From the NCBI GenBank assembly GCA_963789025.1, contig CAWBIT010000002.1, positions 1 through 64,000 on the forward strand: a stretch of DNA of 64,000 bases, in the 5' to 3' direction. The number at the start of each line of letters is the position of its first letter. The stretch's first letter is position 1. The position numbers and the translations under genes are program-made. The notes under the pieces were generated by a model that was not told where the DNA came from, searched no databases, and was given only the letters and a program-made list of their open reading frames with translations. This DNA comes from AP-15 sp963789025 (GTDB taxonomy: Bacteria; Pseudomonadota; Alphaproteobacteria; ATCC43930; CGMCC-115725). Of this stretch, positions 17,434 through 26,225 are shown piece after piece.

Positions 17434-17637
17434 ATGCCCAAGCTGAAGACGAAGAGCGGCGCAAAGAAGCGCTTCGGCCGTACCGCCACAGGCAAGATCA
17501 AGCGGAACTGGGGTCACAAGCGCCACCGGCTGATCAGCAAATCGACCAAGGGTAAGCGACTGCGGCGTGGCACGACGACGATGGAGCCGGGCGACGCCAA
17601 GCTGGTCTTGACCTACATGCCTTATCTCCGGAGCTGA
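17434..17637 (+). CDS. rpmI: 50S ribosomal protein L35
   Basis: The 67-aa product begins MPKLKTKSGAKKRF and ends TYMPYLRS, standard for L35; it is highly basic. The start at 17434 is fixed by family alignment, although the frame is open further upstream. rplT starts 3 nt after its stop. Confidence 0.97.
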   Translation: MPKLKTKSGAKKRFGRTATGKIKRNWGHKRHRLISKSTKGKRLRRGTTTMEPGDAKLVLTYMPYLRS

Positions 17638-17640
17638 GTC

Positions 17641-18024
17641 TTGGCACGCGTCAAACGCGGGGTTACCACCCACGCCCGCCACAAGAAGGTTCTCGAGCTC
17701 GCGAAGGGCTATCGCGGCCGCGGCAGCACCGCCTACCGCGTCGCGATCGAAAAGGTCGAGAAGGCGTTGCAATACGCGTACCGCGACCGCCGCAACCGCA
17801 AGCGCGACTTTCGCGCATTGTGGATCCAGCGGATCAATGCCGGCGCGCGACAGCATGGGCTGACCTACTCGCAGTTCATGCACGGCATCAAGCTGGCCGG
17901 GCTCGATCTCGACCGCAAGGTGCTCTCAGACATCGCGATCCGCGAGCCCGAGGCTTTCCAGGCGATCGCCGCGACAGCGCAGGCCGCGCTCGAAAAGGCG
18001 CCTCAACCCGCCGCCGCTGCCTGA
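17641..18024 (+). CDS. rplT: 50S ribosomal protein L20
   Basis: The 127-aa product begins MARVKRGVTTHARHKKVLEL, the L20 signature, with the 23S-binding basic N-terminal half and the globular C-terminal half (IKLAGLDLDRKVLSDIA). The start codon is TTG. It is coupled to rpmI. The commonly following pheS-pheT are absent; an amidohydrolase follows instead. Confidence 0.97.
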   Translation: MARVKRGVTTHARHKKVLELAKGYRGRGSTAYRVAIEKVEKALQYAYRDRRNRKRDFRALWIQRINAGARQHGLTYSQFMHGIKLAGLDLDRKVLSDIAIREPEAFQAIAATAQAALEKAPQPAAAA

Positions 18025-18080
18025 GGGTTTATCACGCCGGCCATGAGGGCCGGCAAGAAACCGCACCGGAGGAAAAAACG

Positions 18081-18908
18081 ATGCAGATCGTCGATTCCCA
18101 AATCCACATCTGGGAAAACGCCAGGATGTCGGCGCAGCACCGGCAGATCCCGACCTACTCGATGGACGACGCGCTCAAGGAGATGGCGGAGGCCGGGGTC
18201 GACGCGGCGGTCATCCATCCCCCCAGCACGCTCGGCGAGAAGGTCAACGAGCTGGCAATCGAGGCGGTCCGCCGGCATCCGGACAAATTCTGCATCCTCG
18301 GGCATTTCGACCTGCAAAGCCCGGATCGCGAAGCGATCGTCAAGAACTGGCGGCACCGCCCCGGCATGCTCGGCTTTCGCTTCACGTTCAACCAGCCGCA
18401 TCAGCAGAGCTGGTGGACCGACGGCTCGCTCGACTGGTTCTGGGCGGCCTGTGAAAGGGAGAAATTGCCGGTCGGGCTCCTGGCCGGCGGGCATATGATT
18501 CCTTTCGCCAAAATCGCCGAGCGCCATCCCGGATTGAAACTGCATATCGACCACATGGGCCGCCACGGGGGCGCCGGCGCCGCAAAGGACGACGCGGCTT
18601 TTGCCGATCTGGGCGAGATGCTCGCCGTCGCCAAATACCCCAATGTCGCGCTCAAGCTTTCCGGCGGCCCGAGCTATTCGACAGAGCCATATCCCTATCG
18701 CAACATCCACAGATACATTCGGCAAATGTTCGAAGCGTTCGGCCCGCAACGCTGTTTCTGGGGGACCGACATTACCCGTATGCCGTGCTCCTACCGGCAA
18801 TGCGTAACGATGTTCACCGAAGAGCTGCCGTGGCTGCAGGGCCGCGACAAAGACCTGGTAATGGGACAGGCCGTGTGCGACTGGCTCGGCTGGAAGCCGT
18901 CCGCCTGA
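18081..18908 (+). CDS. Amidohydrolase-2 family metal-dependent hydrolase
   Basis: The start at ATG 18081 follows GGAGG, giving 275 aa. The N-terminal metal motif is QIVDSQIHIWE (an Asp-x-x-x-His variant). LKLHIDHMGRHG supplies the barrel histidines and FWGTDITRMPC the late aspartate. Family members are TIM-barrel hydrolases or decarboxylases acting on lactones or aromatic acids. The exact substrate is unknown. It follows rplT after 56 bp but is probably transcribed separately. Confidence 0.85.
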   Translation: MQIVDSQIHIWENARMSAQHRQIPTYSMDDALKEMAEAGVDAAVIHPPSTLGEKVNELAIEAVRRHPDKFCILGHFDLQSPDREAIVKNWRHRPGMLGFRFTFNQPHQQSWWTDGSLDWFWAACEREKLPVGLLAGGHMIPFAKIAERHPGLKLHIDHMGRHGGAGAAKDDAAFADLGEMLAVAKYPNVALKLSGGPSYSTEPYPYRNIHRYIRQMFEAFGPQRCFWGTDITRMPCSYRQCVTMFTEELPWLQGRDKDLVMGQAVCDWLGWKPSA

Positions 18909-18982
18909 TCAACCCAAACCGCCGCTCGCTCTTCGCCGCAGCGGGCTTCCAGCTTCTCGGATCAGACGAAGCGCTCGCTCGG

Positions 18983-21205
18983 TTAATGCGCCAGGGGGTC
19001 GGGGCGGAGCTGGAAGTTGACCACGAGCGGGCTCGACAGGGTCGCTTGGGTTTTGCCGGGGGCGCCCGGAGCGGGGGCGTCGATGCCTTCGATGTGGAAG
19101 GGGGTGCGGTTGCCCGAGGTCACCCAGAGGCCGCGGCCTTTCCACCCGGCATTCGGATCATCGATGCGGCCTTCGAGACCCTTGGCGAAAAATCCCATCG
19201 GATAGGGCACCCGCAACTCGATGATCTGGCCGCCGACCAGTGCATGTAACGCGTCAGACTGGTTGCCGGTTTCGAACGGCACATTGGCGCCGAGCCCCAA
19301 GATGTTGTGCTGATCGACCCAGACGTAATACGGGTTCTCCTCGGCACCCGGGTCGCCTTGGAAGCCCGGTCCCGGCAAGGCGTAGAACGAAAAGCCCTCG
19401 GGGCATTTCTCGCCCTTTTCGGCGCCCGGTCCGTTGAGTGGCCCCTGGCATTTGCGCCGGTCGAAGCTGGCGAGATGGCCGCTGTCGAGCGGCAGCCATG
19501 CCACGCCATTGCGGTCGATATCCATGCCGCGGATGCCAAAGCCGGGCAGCGGGATTTTGTAGAGCTCGGCCAAGGCGGTGTCGGGCGGGTTCGAGCCCGG
19601 CGCCAGGCGGATGATGTAGCCGGGATGAGCCAGGTTGGAGCCCCAGATCGAGCCGTCCGCCGGCGACCACGCAATCGCGTACATGCCGAACGGGATGCGG
19701 GTGTCCTTGTTGGGGTCGACCGGCTGACCGGGCTCGGTCCAGCTCTCGGTGCGCTTGCCGTTGCCGACGGTGTCGACAATCAGCGGCGTCCAGCCCTGCG
19801 CTTTCGCCGCATCACCCGTCTCCCAGAACAGTTTGGTGTTGATCCAGCCGACGGCCGCAAGTTTGTCCTGCGTGTTGTTGCTGAGCCACAGCGTATTGTT
19901 GGCGTCCTCGGCGAAGTTCAGATGGTGCGTGCCGAAGCAGGTGTCGATCGTCGTGAACTTCTGGGCTTTCGGATCGTAGACGGTGACCTGCCGCGAGTTC
20001 TGAAAAAACCCCTCATGTGTGACCTCGAGCGGATAGAGCTGCGCGGAGCGCAGCGGCGATCCTTTCTTGCAGTAATCCGGGATGTCGTTGGGCGCGCGGT
20101 TCTGCGCGGCCCAATAGACGCGCCCGTCCTGGTCCATCGCCGAGGTGTGCGCATTGACCTTGCTGTCCCAGATCTGCTCCATGCCCCAATAAGGCGACGG
20201 ATTGACGACCTGGTTAGCGAGCGCCGAACTGGGCGTATCGGCGCGGAACGGCGGCTGAATCGTCGTTTTCGTGTTGTGCACCGGGTCGAGCACCGGCTGC
20301 GCATTGCTGCTGAGCTCGGTGTCGCCGTAGATCGGGCCGTAGGCGTTGACTGTCGGGTTGCGCCGGTCGGTCGCCGTAAAATCGTGCAGATAATGCTTCG
20401 GGTCGAGCCAATCGCGCACCGTCACGACGATGTTGCGTTCGACGCCGACCGGCCGCGGCGGGCTGCGGCTCGGCAGCTCGCCTGCCTGGATGCGGTCGGT
20501 CCAGTCGGCGAGCGCCTTCAGATGGCCGCCCTCCGGCGTCATCAGCTGCGTGATAAAGTCCACCATATTGTGCCCGGCCGGTCCGACCGACAGCCGATAC
20601 GACCACGCGTCCTCTGACGATTCGAATTGGCCGAGCTTTGGCGACAAGTACCGCGTCGCGTAGTTGCCGATCTGATGGCAGTTCCCACAGCCATTGGTCT
20701 TGATGAAATTGAGCCACTGGTCCTGAGTTTGGAAAATCTCGGGTATGCCGTTGCCTTTGTCGCCGGTGCCGGGGAAACGGCTTTGGTCCGGGATCTTGAT
20801 CATCGAAGCCCAGTAGATCGCCGGATAATACTGCGCTGCGGCGGCGAGGCTTGGCGCCGTCTCGGCCGTCAGGTTGAGGATCTTGCCCGGCTCGGCCGCG
20901 ACTTTCGGCGAGTTTACGAGACCGTAGCCGCGCACCCAAACCTGGTAGTGCGCCTTGGGCAGGTCCGGCACGACGTAACGCCCGCGTTCGTCGGTGACCG
21001 CGATCTTGGCGAACCGCGTGCCGAGCTCGGTGGTCAGCGCGATGACCCACACCCCGGCTTCCGGCCCGAACCGGCTGGTGACCACACCGCCAATATCGTC
21101 ATCGTCGATAGCAACCGCCGGGGCTGCGCCCTGCTGAGCGCGTGCCCCAGCCGCCAACATCGCCAAGGCCAATACTGCCGTGAAAACGGCTTTCCTGGCG
21201 CTCAT
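18983..21205 (-). CDS. Secreted Cna-like/haem-c/propeller protein
   Basis: The start at ATG 21205 gives 740 aa with a clean signal peptide (KAVFTAVLALAMLAAGARAQ). A carboxypeptidase-regulatory-like beta domain follows (about 38-112). A single haem-c motif CGNCH (Cys173, Cys176, His177) comes next, and then a large C-terminal region resembling streptogramin-lyase-type beta-propellers (LNFAEDANNTLWLS, YAIAWSPADGSIWGS, RGMDIDRNGVAWLP). It is exported to the periplasm and may be an electron-transfer or binding protein. The homologues I recall are uncharacterised. It is divergent from the VOC gene. Confidence 0.8.
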   Translation of the reverse strand: MSARKAVFTAVLALAMLAAGARAQQGAAPAVAIDDDDIGGVVTSRFGPEAGVWVIALTTELGTRFAKIAVTDERGRYVVPDLPKAHYQVWVRGYGLVNSPKVAAEPGKILNLTAETAPSLAAAAQYYPAIYWASMIKIPDQSRFPGTGDKGNGIPEIFQTQDQWLNFIKTNGCGNCHQIGNYATRYLSPKLGQFESSEDAWSYRLSVGPAGHNMVDFITQLMTPEGGHLKALADWTDRIQAGELPSRSPPRPVGVERNIVVTVRDWLDPKHYLHDFTATDRRNPTVNAYGPIYGDTELSSNAQPVLDPVHNTKTTIQPPFRADTPSSALANQVVNPSPYWGMEQIWDSKVNAHTSAMDQDGRVYWAAQNRAPNDIPDYCKKGSPLRSAQLYPLEVTHEGFFQNSRQVTVYDPKAQKFTTIDTCFGTHHLNFAEDANNTLWLSNNTQDKLAAVGWINTKLFWETGDAAKAQGWTPLIVDTVGNGKRTESWTEPGQPVDPNKDTRIPFGMYAIAWSPADGSIWGSNLAHPGYIIRLAPGSNPPDTALAELYKIPLPGFGIRGMDIDRNGVAWLPLDSGHLASFDRRKCQGPLNGPGAEKGEKCPEGFSFYALPGPGFQGDPGAEENPYYVWVDQHNILGLGANVPFETGNQSDALHALVGGQIIELRVPYPMGFFAKGLEGRIDDPNAGWKGRGLWVTSGNRTPFHIEGIDAPAPGAPGKTQATLSSPLVVNFQLRPDPLAH

Positions 21206-21282
21206 GGTGTCTCCCCAAGCCTCATTGATTTCACAGGCATTCGGCGCATAGTAGCCCAAATCCGCTGCAAGGGCGCACCGAC

Positions 21283-22206
21283 ATGCTGCCGACCCCGAAA
21301 TTTCATCACCTGCATCTGAACTCGACCGATCCGGATGCCGCGATCGCTTTCTACACACGGCAGTTTCCCAGCACTTCCAAGGGGAGTTGGGGCGGCTTTC
21401 CGGCACTCAAATCGCCGAACGACGTCATGGTGCTGTTCACCAAAGTCGACGCCACGCCGGTAAGCGAGCCACAGAGCGCGATCTGGCACTTCGGCTGGCA
21501 TGTCACCAACTCGCGCCGCACTCTCGAAACCTTCGAGACCCGGCGCGACGTCGAGCTGTTGCCACTCTACACGAGCGAGGAGGGCGGCGCGGTGCTGATC
21601 AGCAGCGACACCTGGCCGGGCCAGGGCGGCGTGCTGGGTCTGACCAGGGCGCAGATTGCCGAGGCGAAGCAGAGGGGCGCTGGGCCGGCCGGCGGCGGCG
21701 GGTTCGCTTACATGCGCGGACCCGATGACGCGCTTGTCGAATATGCCGGCGACCACCCGGCCGAGCGCTTCAACCACGTGCACCTCTATCAGGAGGATCC
21801 GCTCTGCGCGCAGCTGTGGTACCAGAAGCACCTGAACGCGCCGCCGCGAGCCGGCTGGGGCGGCGCGCCGGTGACCGAGGCCGACTGCAAGGTGCCGCGC
21901 GGCGCCGACCGCACCTGGCCGGCGCTCAATCGCGAAGGGATGTTCCGCTCGCCGCGGGCCGGCGTCGAATTCGGCGACGTGGCGCTGATCTGGTACGCCA
22001 ACCAAGGCGACCGGCCGCTCGCCGGCTCGCGCGGCCAACTGCAGGATCACATCGCGTTGAGCGTCACCGATCTCGATGCATGGATCGATAAATTGCACAG
22101 TGCGGGCGTCACCTTCCTCGAAGAACCCTACCCTCTCGGCGACGCCCGCGCGGTCATGATCGAAGGCCCGAGCCGCGAAGCGATCGAGCTTGTCGAGGCG
22201 GGTTGA
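21283..22206 (+). CDS. VOC (glyoxalase/dioxygenase superfamily) protein
   Basis: This 307-aa protein has two beta-alpha-beta-beta-beta modules. The first is at residues 6-150 (FHHLHLNSTDPDAAIAFY, then YMRGPDDALVEY), and the second starts at about 160 (FNHVHLYQEDPLCAQLWY) and ends VMIEGPSREAIELV. The His and Glu residues match the metal triad of the superfamily. It could be a lyase, isomerase or extradiol dioxygenase. It starts 77 bp from the divergent secreted haem-c protein. Confidence 0.8.
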   Translation: MLPTPKFHHLHLNSTDPDAAIAFYTRQFPSTSKGSWGGFPALKSPNDVMVLFTKVDATPVSEPQSAIWHFGWHVTNSRRTLETFETRRDVELLPLYTSEEGGAVLISSDTWPGQGGVLGLTRAQIAEAKQRGAGPAGGGGFAYMRGPDDALVEYAGDHPAERFNHVHLYQEDPLCAQLWYQKHLNAPPRAGWGGAPVTEADCKVPRGADRTWPALNREGMFRSPRAGVEFGDVALIWYANQGDRPLAGSRGQLQDHIALSVTDLDAWIDKLHSAGVTFLEEPYPLGDARAVMIEGPSREAIELVEAG

Positions 22207-22231
22207 CCGCGTAGCGCGTAAGGCCTGACGC

Positions 22232-23152
22232 TCACACGGCGCGGCGCAGCCTCGGGTCGAGCATATCGCGGATGCCGTCGCCGAGCAGATTGAAGGCGAG
22301 CACGGTGATCGTGATCGCGAGGCCCGGAAACAGCACCAGCCACCAGGGCGGGACGAGGCCGGCGTTTAGCGAGTCCGCCAGCATGTTGCCCCAGGTCGGG
22401 GTCGGCGGCGGAATGCCGACCCCGAGAAAGCCGAGCGCAGCCTCGATGATGATCGCAACGCCGAGATGGGTCGTAGCGAGGATCAGGTAGGGCGCCACGC
22501 ATTGCGGCAGGATGTGCCGCGCCATGATGCGCAGGTGCGAGGCGCCGAGACCGCGCGCCGCCTCGACATAGGACAGCTCCTTCAAGGACAGCACCACCGC
22601 CCGGATCACCCGCCCGCCGAACGGGATGCGGGTGATCGCGATCGCGACGATGACAGTCCCAAACCCGGCGCCGAGCGCCATCGCGATAGCCATTGCCAGG
22701 ATCAGATCCGGGAAGGACTGGAGGAATTCGATGATGCGCTGGCTGACGATGTCGAAGCGGCCGCCGAAATAGCCGCTGGCCAGACCCCATAAGGCGCCGA
22801 GGGTCGTCCCGAACAGCACGGCCCCGAGCGCTATGGTCAACGAGGCGCGGCTGCCATAGATGACCCGGCTCAGCACATCCCGGCCGATCTGGTCGGTGCC
22901 GAAAATATGACGCTCGTTCGGCGGTTTGGACATTGCACGGAAGTCGGACTTCAACGGCTCATACGGGGCCAAGAGGGGCGCCGCCAGCGCCATCAGAATG
23001 ATCGCCGCCGCAATGCAGCCCCAGAAGGCCGATAGAGGCGAGCGTCTGATGAACCTACGCAATCCGCCCTGTGCGAGCAGCGCTGGCGAGCGCTCGACCG
23101 CCAGCGCAGGCGTTTCTACGGGATAGGCGGCCCCGGGCTCCGTAACCGTCAT
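22232..23152 (-). CDS. ABC transporter permease (DppC/OppC type)
   Basis: The start at ATG 23152 overlaps the upstream permease stop by ATGA. The 306-aa product has an N-terminal cytoplasmic tail and a first helix at about 50-70. The FGTDQIGRDVLSRVIYGSR segment is characteristic of the DppC group, and the EAA loop ELSYVEAARGLGASHLRIMA contacts the ATPase. It takes up peptides, nickel or similar solutes as part of a complex whose ATPase and binding-protein genes are not in this window. Confidence 0.9.
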   Translation of the reverse strand: MTVTEPGAAYPVETPALAVERSPALLAQGGLRRFIRRSPLSAFWGCIAAAIILMALAAPLLAPYEPLKSDFRAMSKPPNERHIFGTDQIGRDVLSRVIYGSRASLTIALGAVLFGTTLGALWGLASGYFGGRFDIVSQRIIEFLQSFPDLILAMAIAMALGAGFGTVIVAIAITRIPFGGRVIRAVVLSLKELSYVEAARGLGASHLRIMARHILPQCVAPYLILATTHLGVAIIIEAALGFLGVGIPPPTPTWGNMLADSLNAGLVPPWWLVLFPGLAITITVLAFNLLGDGIRDMLDPRLRRAV

Positions 23153-24105
23153 CGATACCGAATCCTCGGGTCCAGCCACGCGATCGTGAGGTCGACCAGT
23201 ATGTTCAGCAGAACGAAAACCACGGCGTAGAGAAACACCAGGTTTTGCATCACGAAGACGTCACGTTCGCTGACCGCCGTAAACATCGCATAACCAAGCC
23301 CGGGGGTCCCGAAGGCACGTTCGACCGGGATCGAGCCGGCGAGCACGAAACCTAGAAGAATCCCCGACAGTGTAATGACGGGCAGCAAGGCGTTGGGCAA
23401 GGCGTGAAAGGCGATCACCGGACGCCGGCTCAGCCCTTTGGCGCGGGCCGTGCGCACATAATCCTCCCGGATCACCTCCAGGAGGCTGGAGCGGGCCATG
23501 CGGGCGATATAGGCGGCCTGGCCGAGCCCCAACACGACCGCTGGCCCGATCACGACTTGCAGATTGCTCCATGGATCTGCCAGCAATGAAGGGCCGGTCA
23601 GCGGCGCCCGGTAGCCGAACAGGAACAACGCGGCGAGCACGATCAGCATCCCCAGCCAGAACCCGGGGACTGCGAGAAACAGGATGCTGAGAAAACGCGA
23701 GACGTTATCGCCGAGACTATTGGGCCGCAGCGCACTGACGATCGCCACCGGTATTCCGACCAGCCAGGAGAGGATCACCGACATTATGGCGATTTCCGCG
23801 GTCAGCGGTCCCCGCCGCAGAATCATCTCGCCGACGCTTTCGGCGCGGAAGAACGATCGCCCGAAATTGCCGCGGGCAATGTCTCCAACCCATCGCAGAT
23901 ACTGCACGGCCAGCGGGTCGCTGAGCCCGAGATCTGCCATGTAGCGGGCGCGCTCCGCCTCGCTGAGCTTGGTAAAGCCCTCCGGCCCGAAGAGGGCCAC
24001 CAGCGGATCGCCCGGCAGAACCCGCAGGACGAGGAAAACGATTATCGAGACGCCGATCACCGTCAGGGCGCCAAAGGCCAGTCGGCGGATGATATAGCTG
24101 TACAT
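23149..24105 (-). CDS. ABC transporter permease (DppB/OppB type)
   Basis: The start at ATG 24105 (MYSYIIRRLAFG) gives 318 aa, with GGAGGG just upstream. Family marks are FLVLRVLPGDPLVALFG, the EAA loop (REDYVRTARAKGLSRRPVIA) and six predicted membrane helices. It forms a heterodimeric channel with the downstream DppC-type subunit. No solute-binding protein or ATPase is next to the pair, so it may share components encoded elsewhere. Confidence 0.9.
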   Translation of the reverse strand: MYSYIIRRLAFGALTVIGVSIIVFLVLRVLPGDPLVALFGPEGFTKLSEAERARYMADLGLSDPLAVQYLRWVGDIARGNFGRSFFRAESVGEMILRRGPLTAEIAIMSVILSWLVGIPVAIVSALRPNSLGDNVSRFLSILFLAVPGFWLGMLIVLAALFLFGYRAPLTGPSLLADPWSNLQVVIGPAVVLGLGQAAYIARMARSSLLEVIREDYVRTARAKGLSRRPVIAFHALPNALLPVITLSGILLGFVLAGSIPVERAFGTPGLGYAMFTAVSERDVFVMQNLVFLYAVVFVLLNILVDLTIAWLDPRIRYR

Positions 24106-24278
24106 GCCCTCCCTGATTGCAGCCCGGCGGTTGTTTCGGCGAGAGTGGCGGCCGTCTGATCGGGAAGTCAAGCCGCTCCGCCTGCCCGCTTTGCGGTTCG
24201 GCCTCGCTTCGGGTTACTATCGCGCGTCGGTTGTGGGCGGCTGTTCGCAGCCCCAAGAGCGATGAGGGAGTTGGTCAA

Positions 24279-24782
24279 ATGGGGTATAGCCTCGAACAGT
24301 TTTCAACGGAGTGTCGCCGGATCCTCGAGCAAGATCCGGGTGTCGAGGGGCGCAAACGGGTGTGCGCCCTAGTCCAGCAGGTGCTGAAGGACGACGATTT
24401 CGTCAAAACGCATCTCGGCGACGACGTTCCCGAGCGCAAAGTGCTGTACGAAGACCCCGAGCTCGGCTTCTGCATCCTCGGCCACGTCTACCACGGCGCC
24501 AAGGACAGCAACCCGCACGACCACGGCCCGTCATGGGCGATCTATGGCCAGGCGTGCGGCGAGACGGTGATGACCGATTACGAGCCGGTGGCGCGCCCCG
24601 GCGTGGGCAAGCCGGGCAAGGCGCGGCGCATCAAGGACTACACGCTAAAGCCGGGCGCGGCCTATCTCTACAATGAGGGCGACCTGCACTCGCCGCGCCG
24701 CGCCGGCACGACCCGGCTGATCCGCATCGAAGGCAGGAACATGGAGAAGGTCCAGCGCTTCCCGTACGAGCGCGTCGGTTAG
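24279..24782 (+). CDS. Cupin-fold protein
   Basis: The start at ATG 24279 follows GAGGGAG; the upstream in-frame extension is rejected. The 167-aa product has a cupin core: HDHGPSWAIYGQACGETVM supplies the metal histidines and YNEGDLHSPRRAGTTRLIRIEG the second motif. This is reminiscent of cysteine-dioxygenase-like cupins. It probably binds a metal; the substrate is unknown. Confidence 0.7.
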   Translation: MGYSLEQFSTECRRILEQDPGVEGRKRVCALVQQVLKDDDFVKTHLGDDVPERKVLYEDPELGFCILGHVYHGAKDSNPHDHGPSWAIYGQACGETVMTDYEPVARPGVGKPGKARRIKDYTLKPGAAYLYNEGDLHSPRRAGTTRLIRIEGRNMEKVQRFPYERVG

Positions 24783-24796
24783 CGTAACGGAGGGGT

Positions 24797-24881
24797 CCCT
24801 CACCCGCCTCGCTTCGCTCGGCACCCTCTCCCGCAGTGCGGGAGAGGGGGGACCCAGCCCGCAGGGCTGGGGGGTGAGGGT
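24797..24881. repeat. CCCTCACCC-type palindromic repeat, copy 1
   Basis: It is bounded by CCCTCACCC and GGGTGAGGG with an internal CTCTCCCGCA/TGCGGGAGAG hairpin. The same design recurs near 29471 and 32008. It lies between convergent genes. Confidence 0.75.
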
Positions 24882-24895
24882 TGCGATCGGAGGTT

Positions 24896-26106
24896 CTAGG
24901 CCCGCGCCACGGCCACATTGTCGCGCCGCCGCGCCGCAGTGGCGGCCTTGTCGAAATCGTCGTCGGTGAAGCCGTAGAGGCGGGCGCCGCCGCTCAGGAT
25001 CTTGCCGCCGATCTCGGGGGTGATGCTGGAATTGGTCAGCACCCGGGTGGAGACCTCCGGGAAGCTCGAGTCGAAATGCGGAAAATCGCTCGATACGCAG
25101 ATATTGTCGGCACCGCCGAGCAACTCGACCGTGGCGCCGACCTCGCGCTCACCGCTCTCGATCGCCGAGAAACAGTTGCGTTGCCAGTATTCCAAGGGTG
25201 ACATCTTGAGATAGGGCGCATCGGAGTCATGGTGCTGGCGCAGGTCCCATTCGATCCGCCCCAGCAATCCCGGCACCCACCAGCTCTGCGCCTCGAGGAA
25301 GGCGACCCGCAGGCGCGGATAGAATTCGAGGATGCCGCCGAGCATCAGCGCGATCAGCGCCAATTGCATCTCGGTCGAGTGGCTCGCCACATGGCGCATG
25401 AAACGGTTCTCGCCAAAGCGCGGCTCGATCGTCGAGTAATACGATCCGGTGCCTTCATGGAAGCACAAAGGTACGTCGAGATCCTGCAATAGGCCGTAAA
25501 GCGGATCCCAGTAGTTTGAGTGCCAATAGCGGCCGTTGACGTAATTGGGCCGCACAAAGGCGCCGACCGCGCCGTACTCCTTGACGCAGCGGTAGAGCTC
25601 CTGGCAGGCAAGGTTGACGTCGTGGACCGGCAGCATCGCCGCCATCTTCAACTGGTCCGGACTGTGCTGGACAAAATCGTGCAGCCAGTCGTTGTAGGCC
25701 CGGCAGATTGCGGCGGAGAATTGCGGGTCCATATTGTCCCGCGCGAGGAATGACAGACCCGCCGTCGGGAACAGCACGGCGATATCGATGCCCTCCAACT
25801 CCATGCCCATGATTTGGGCCTCGGCATCGTAACCGCGCTCGACCGCGAACATCACCTTGGTGTTGGCGCGGCGCGACACGAGCGGGCCGCGTTGCGGTTG
25901 TATTGCGAGATGTTGCCGTCATTGCTGGTCGGCGAGCCGTCGAAGAACCACAACGGCCGGCCGCGCATGCCGGTGGGGCCGCCGTCGCTGCGCCGCATCG
26001 AGGAAGTGATGCGGTGCTTGAAGGCCGGATCGAGGTATTTGTCGAACAGGTCCGGCGGCTCCATGATGTGCATGTCGCAATCGACAAACCGGTATCCCTG
26101 TTTCAT
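24896..26106 (-). pseudogene. Amidohydrolase-2 family gene split by a frameshift
   Basis: The N-terminal part starts at ATG 26106 after GGAGG and carries the metal motif FVDCDMHIMEPPDLFDKYLD. The frame breaks near 25880. The rest (MFAVERGYDAEAQIMG, VLFPTAGLSF, SSDFPHFDSSFP, RLYGFTD) continues in another frame to 24896. Restoring one base at about 25883-25890 would give a full protein of about 403 residues typical of the family. The family includes decarboxylases of aromatic acids. It is either a recent pseudogene or a sequence error; the downstream part is well preserved. Confidence 0.8.
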
Positions 26107-26225
26107 CCGACCCTCCTGCATCGAAATCGCGGGTTCAGCATAGGCTTCGCAAAGCCGGGGGGACAAGCCTCGCTCCCGACGTTATCGTGCGTGCCTGTGC
26201 TGCCACCGGATCAGGGGAAGAGCTC

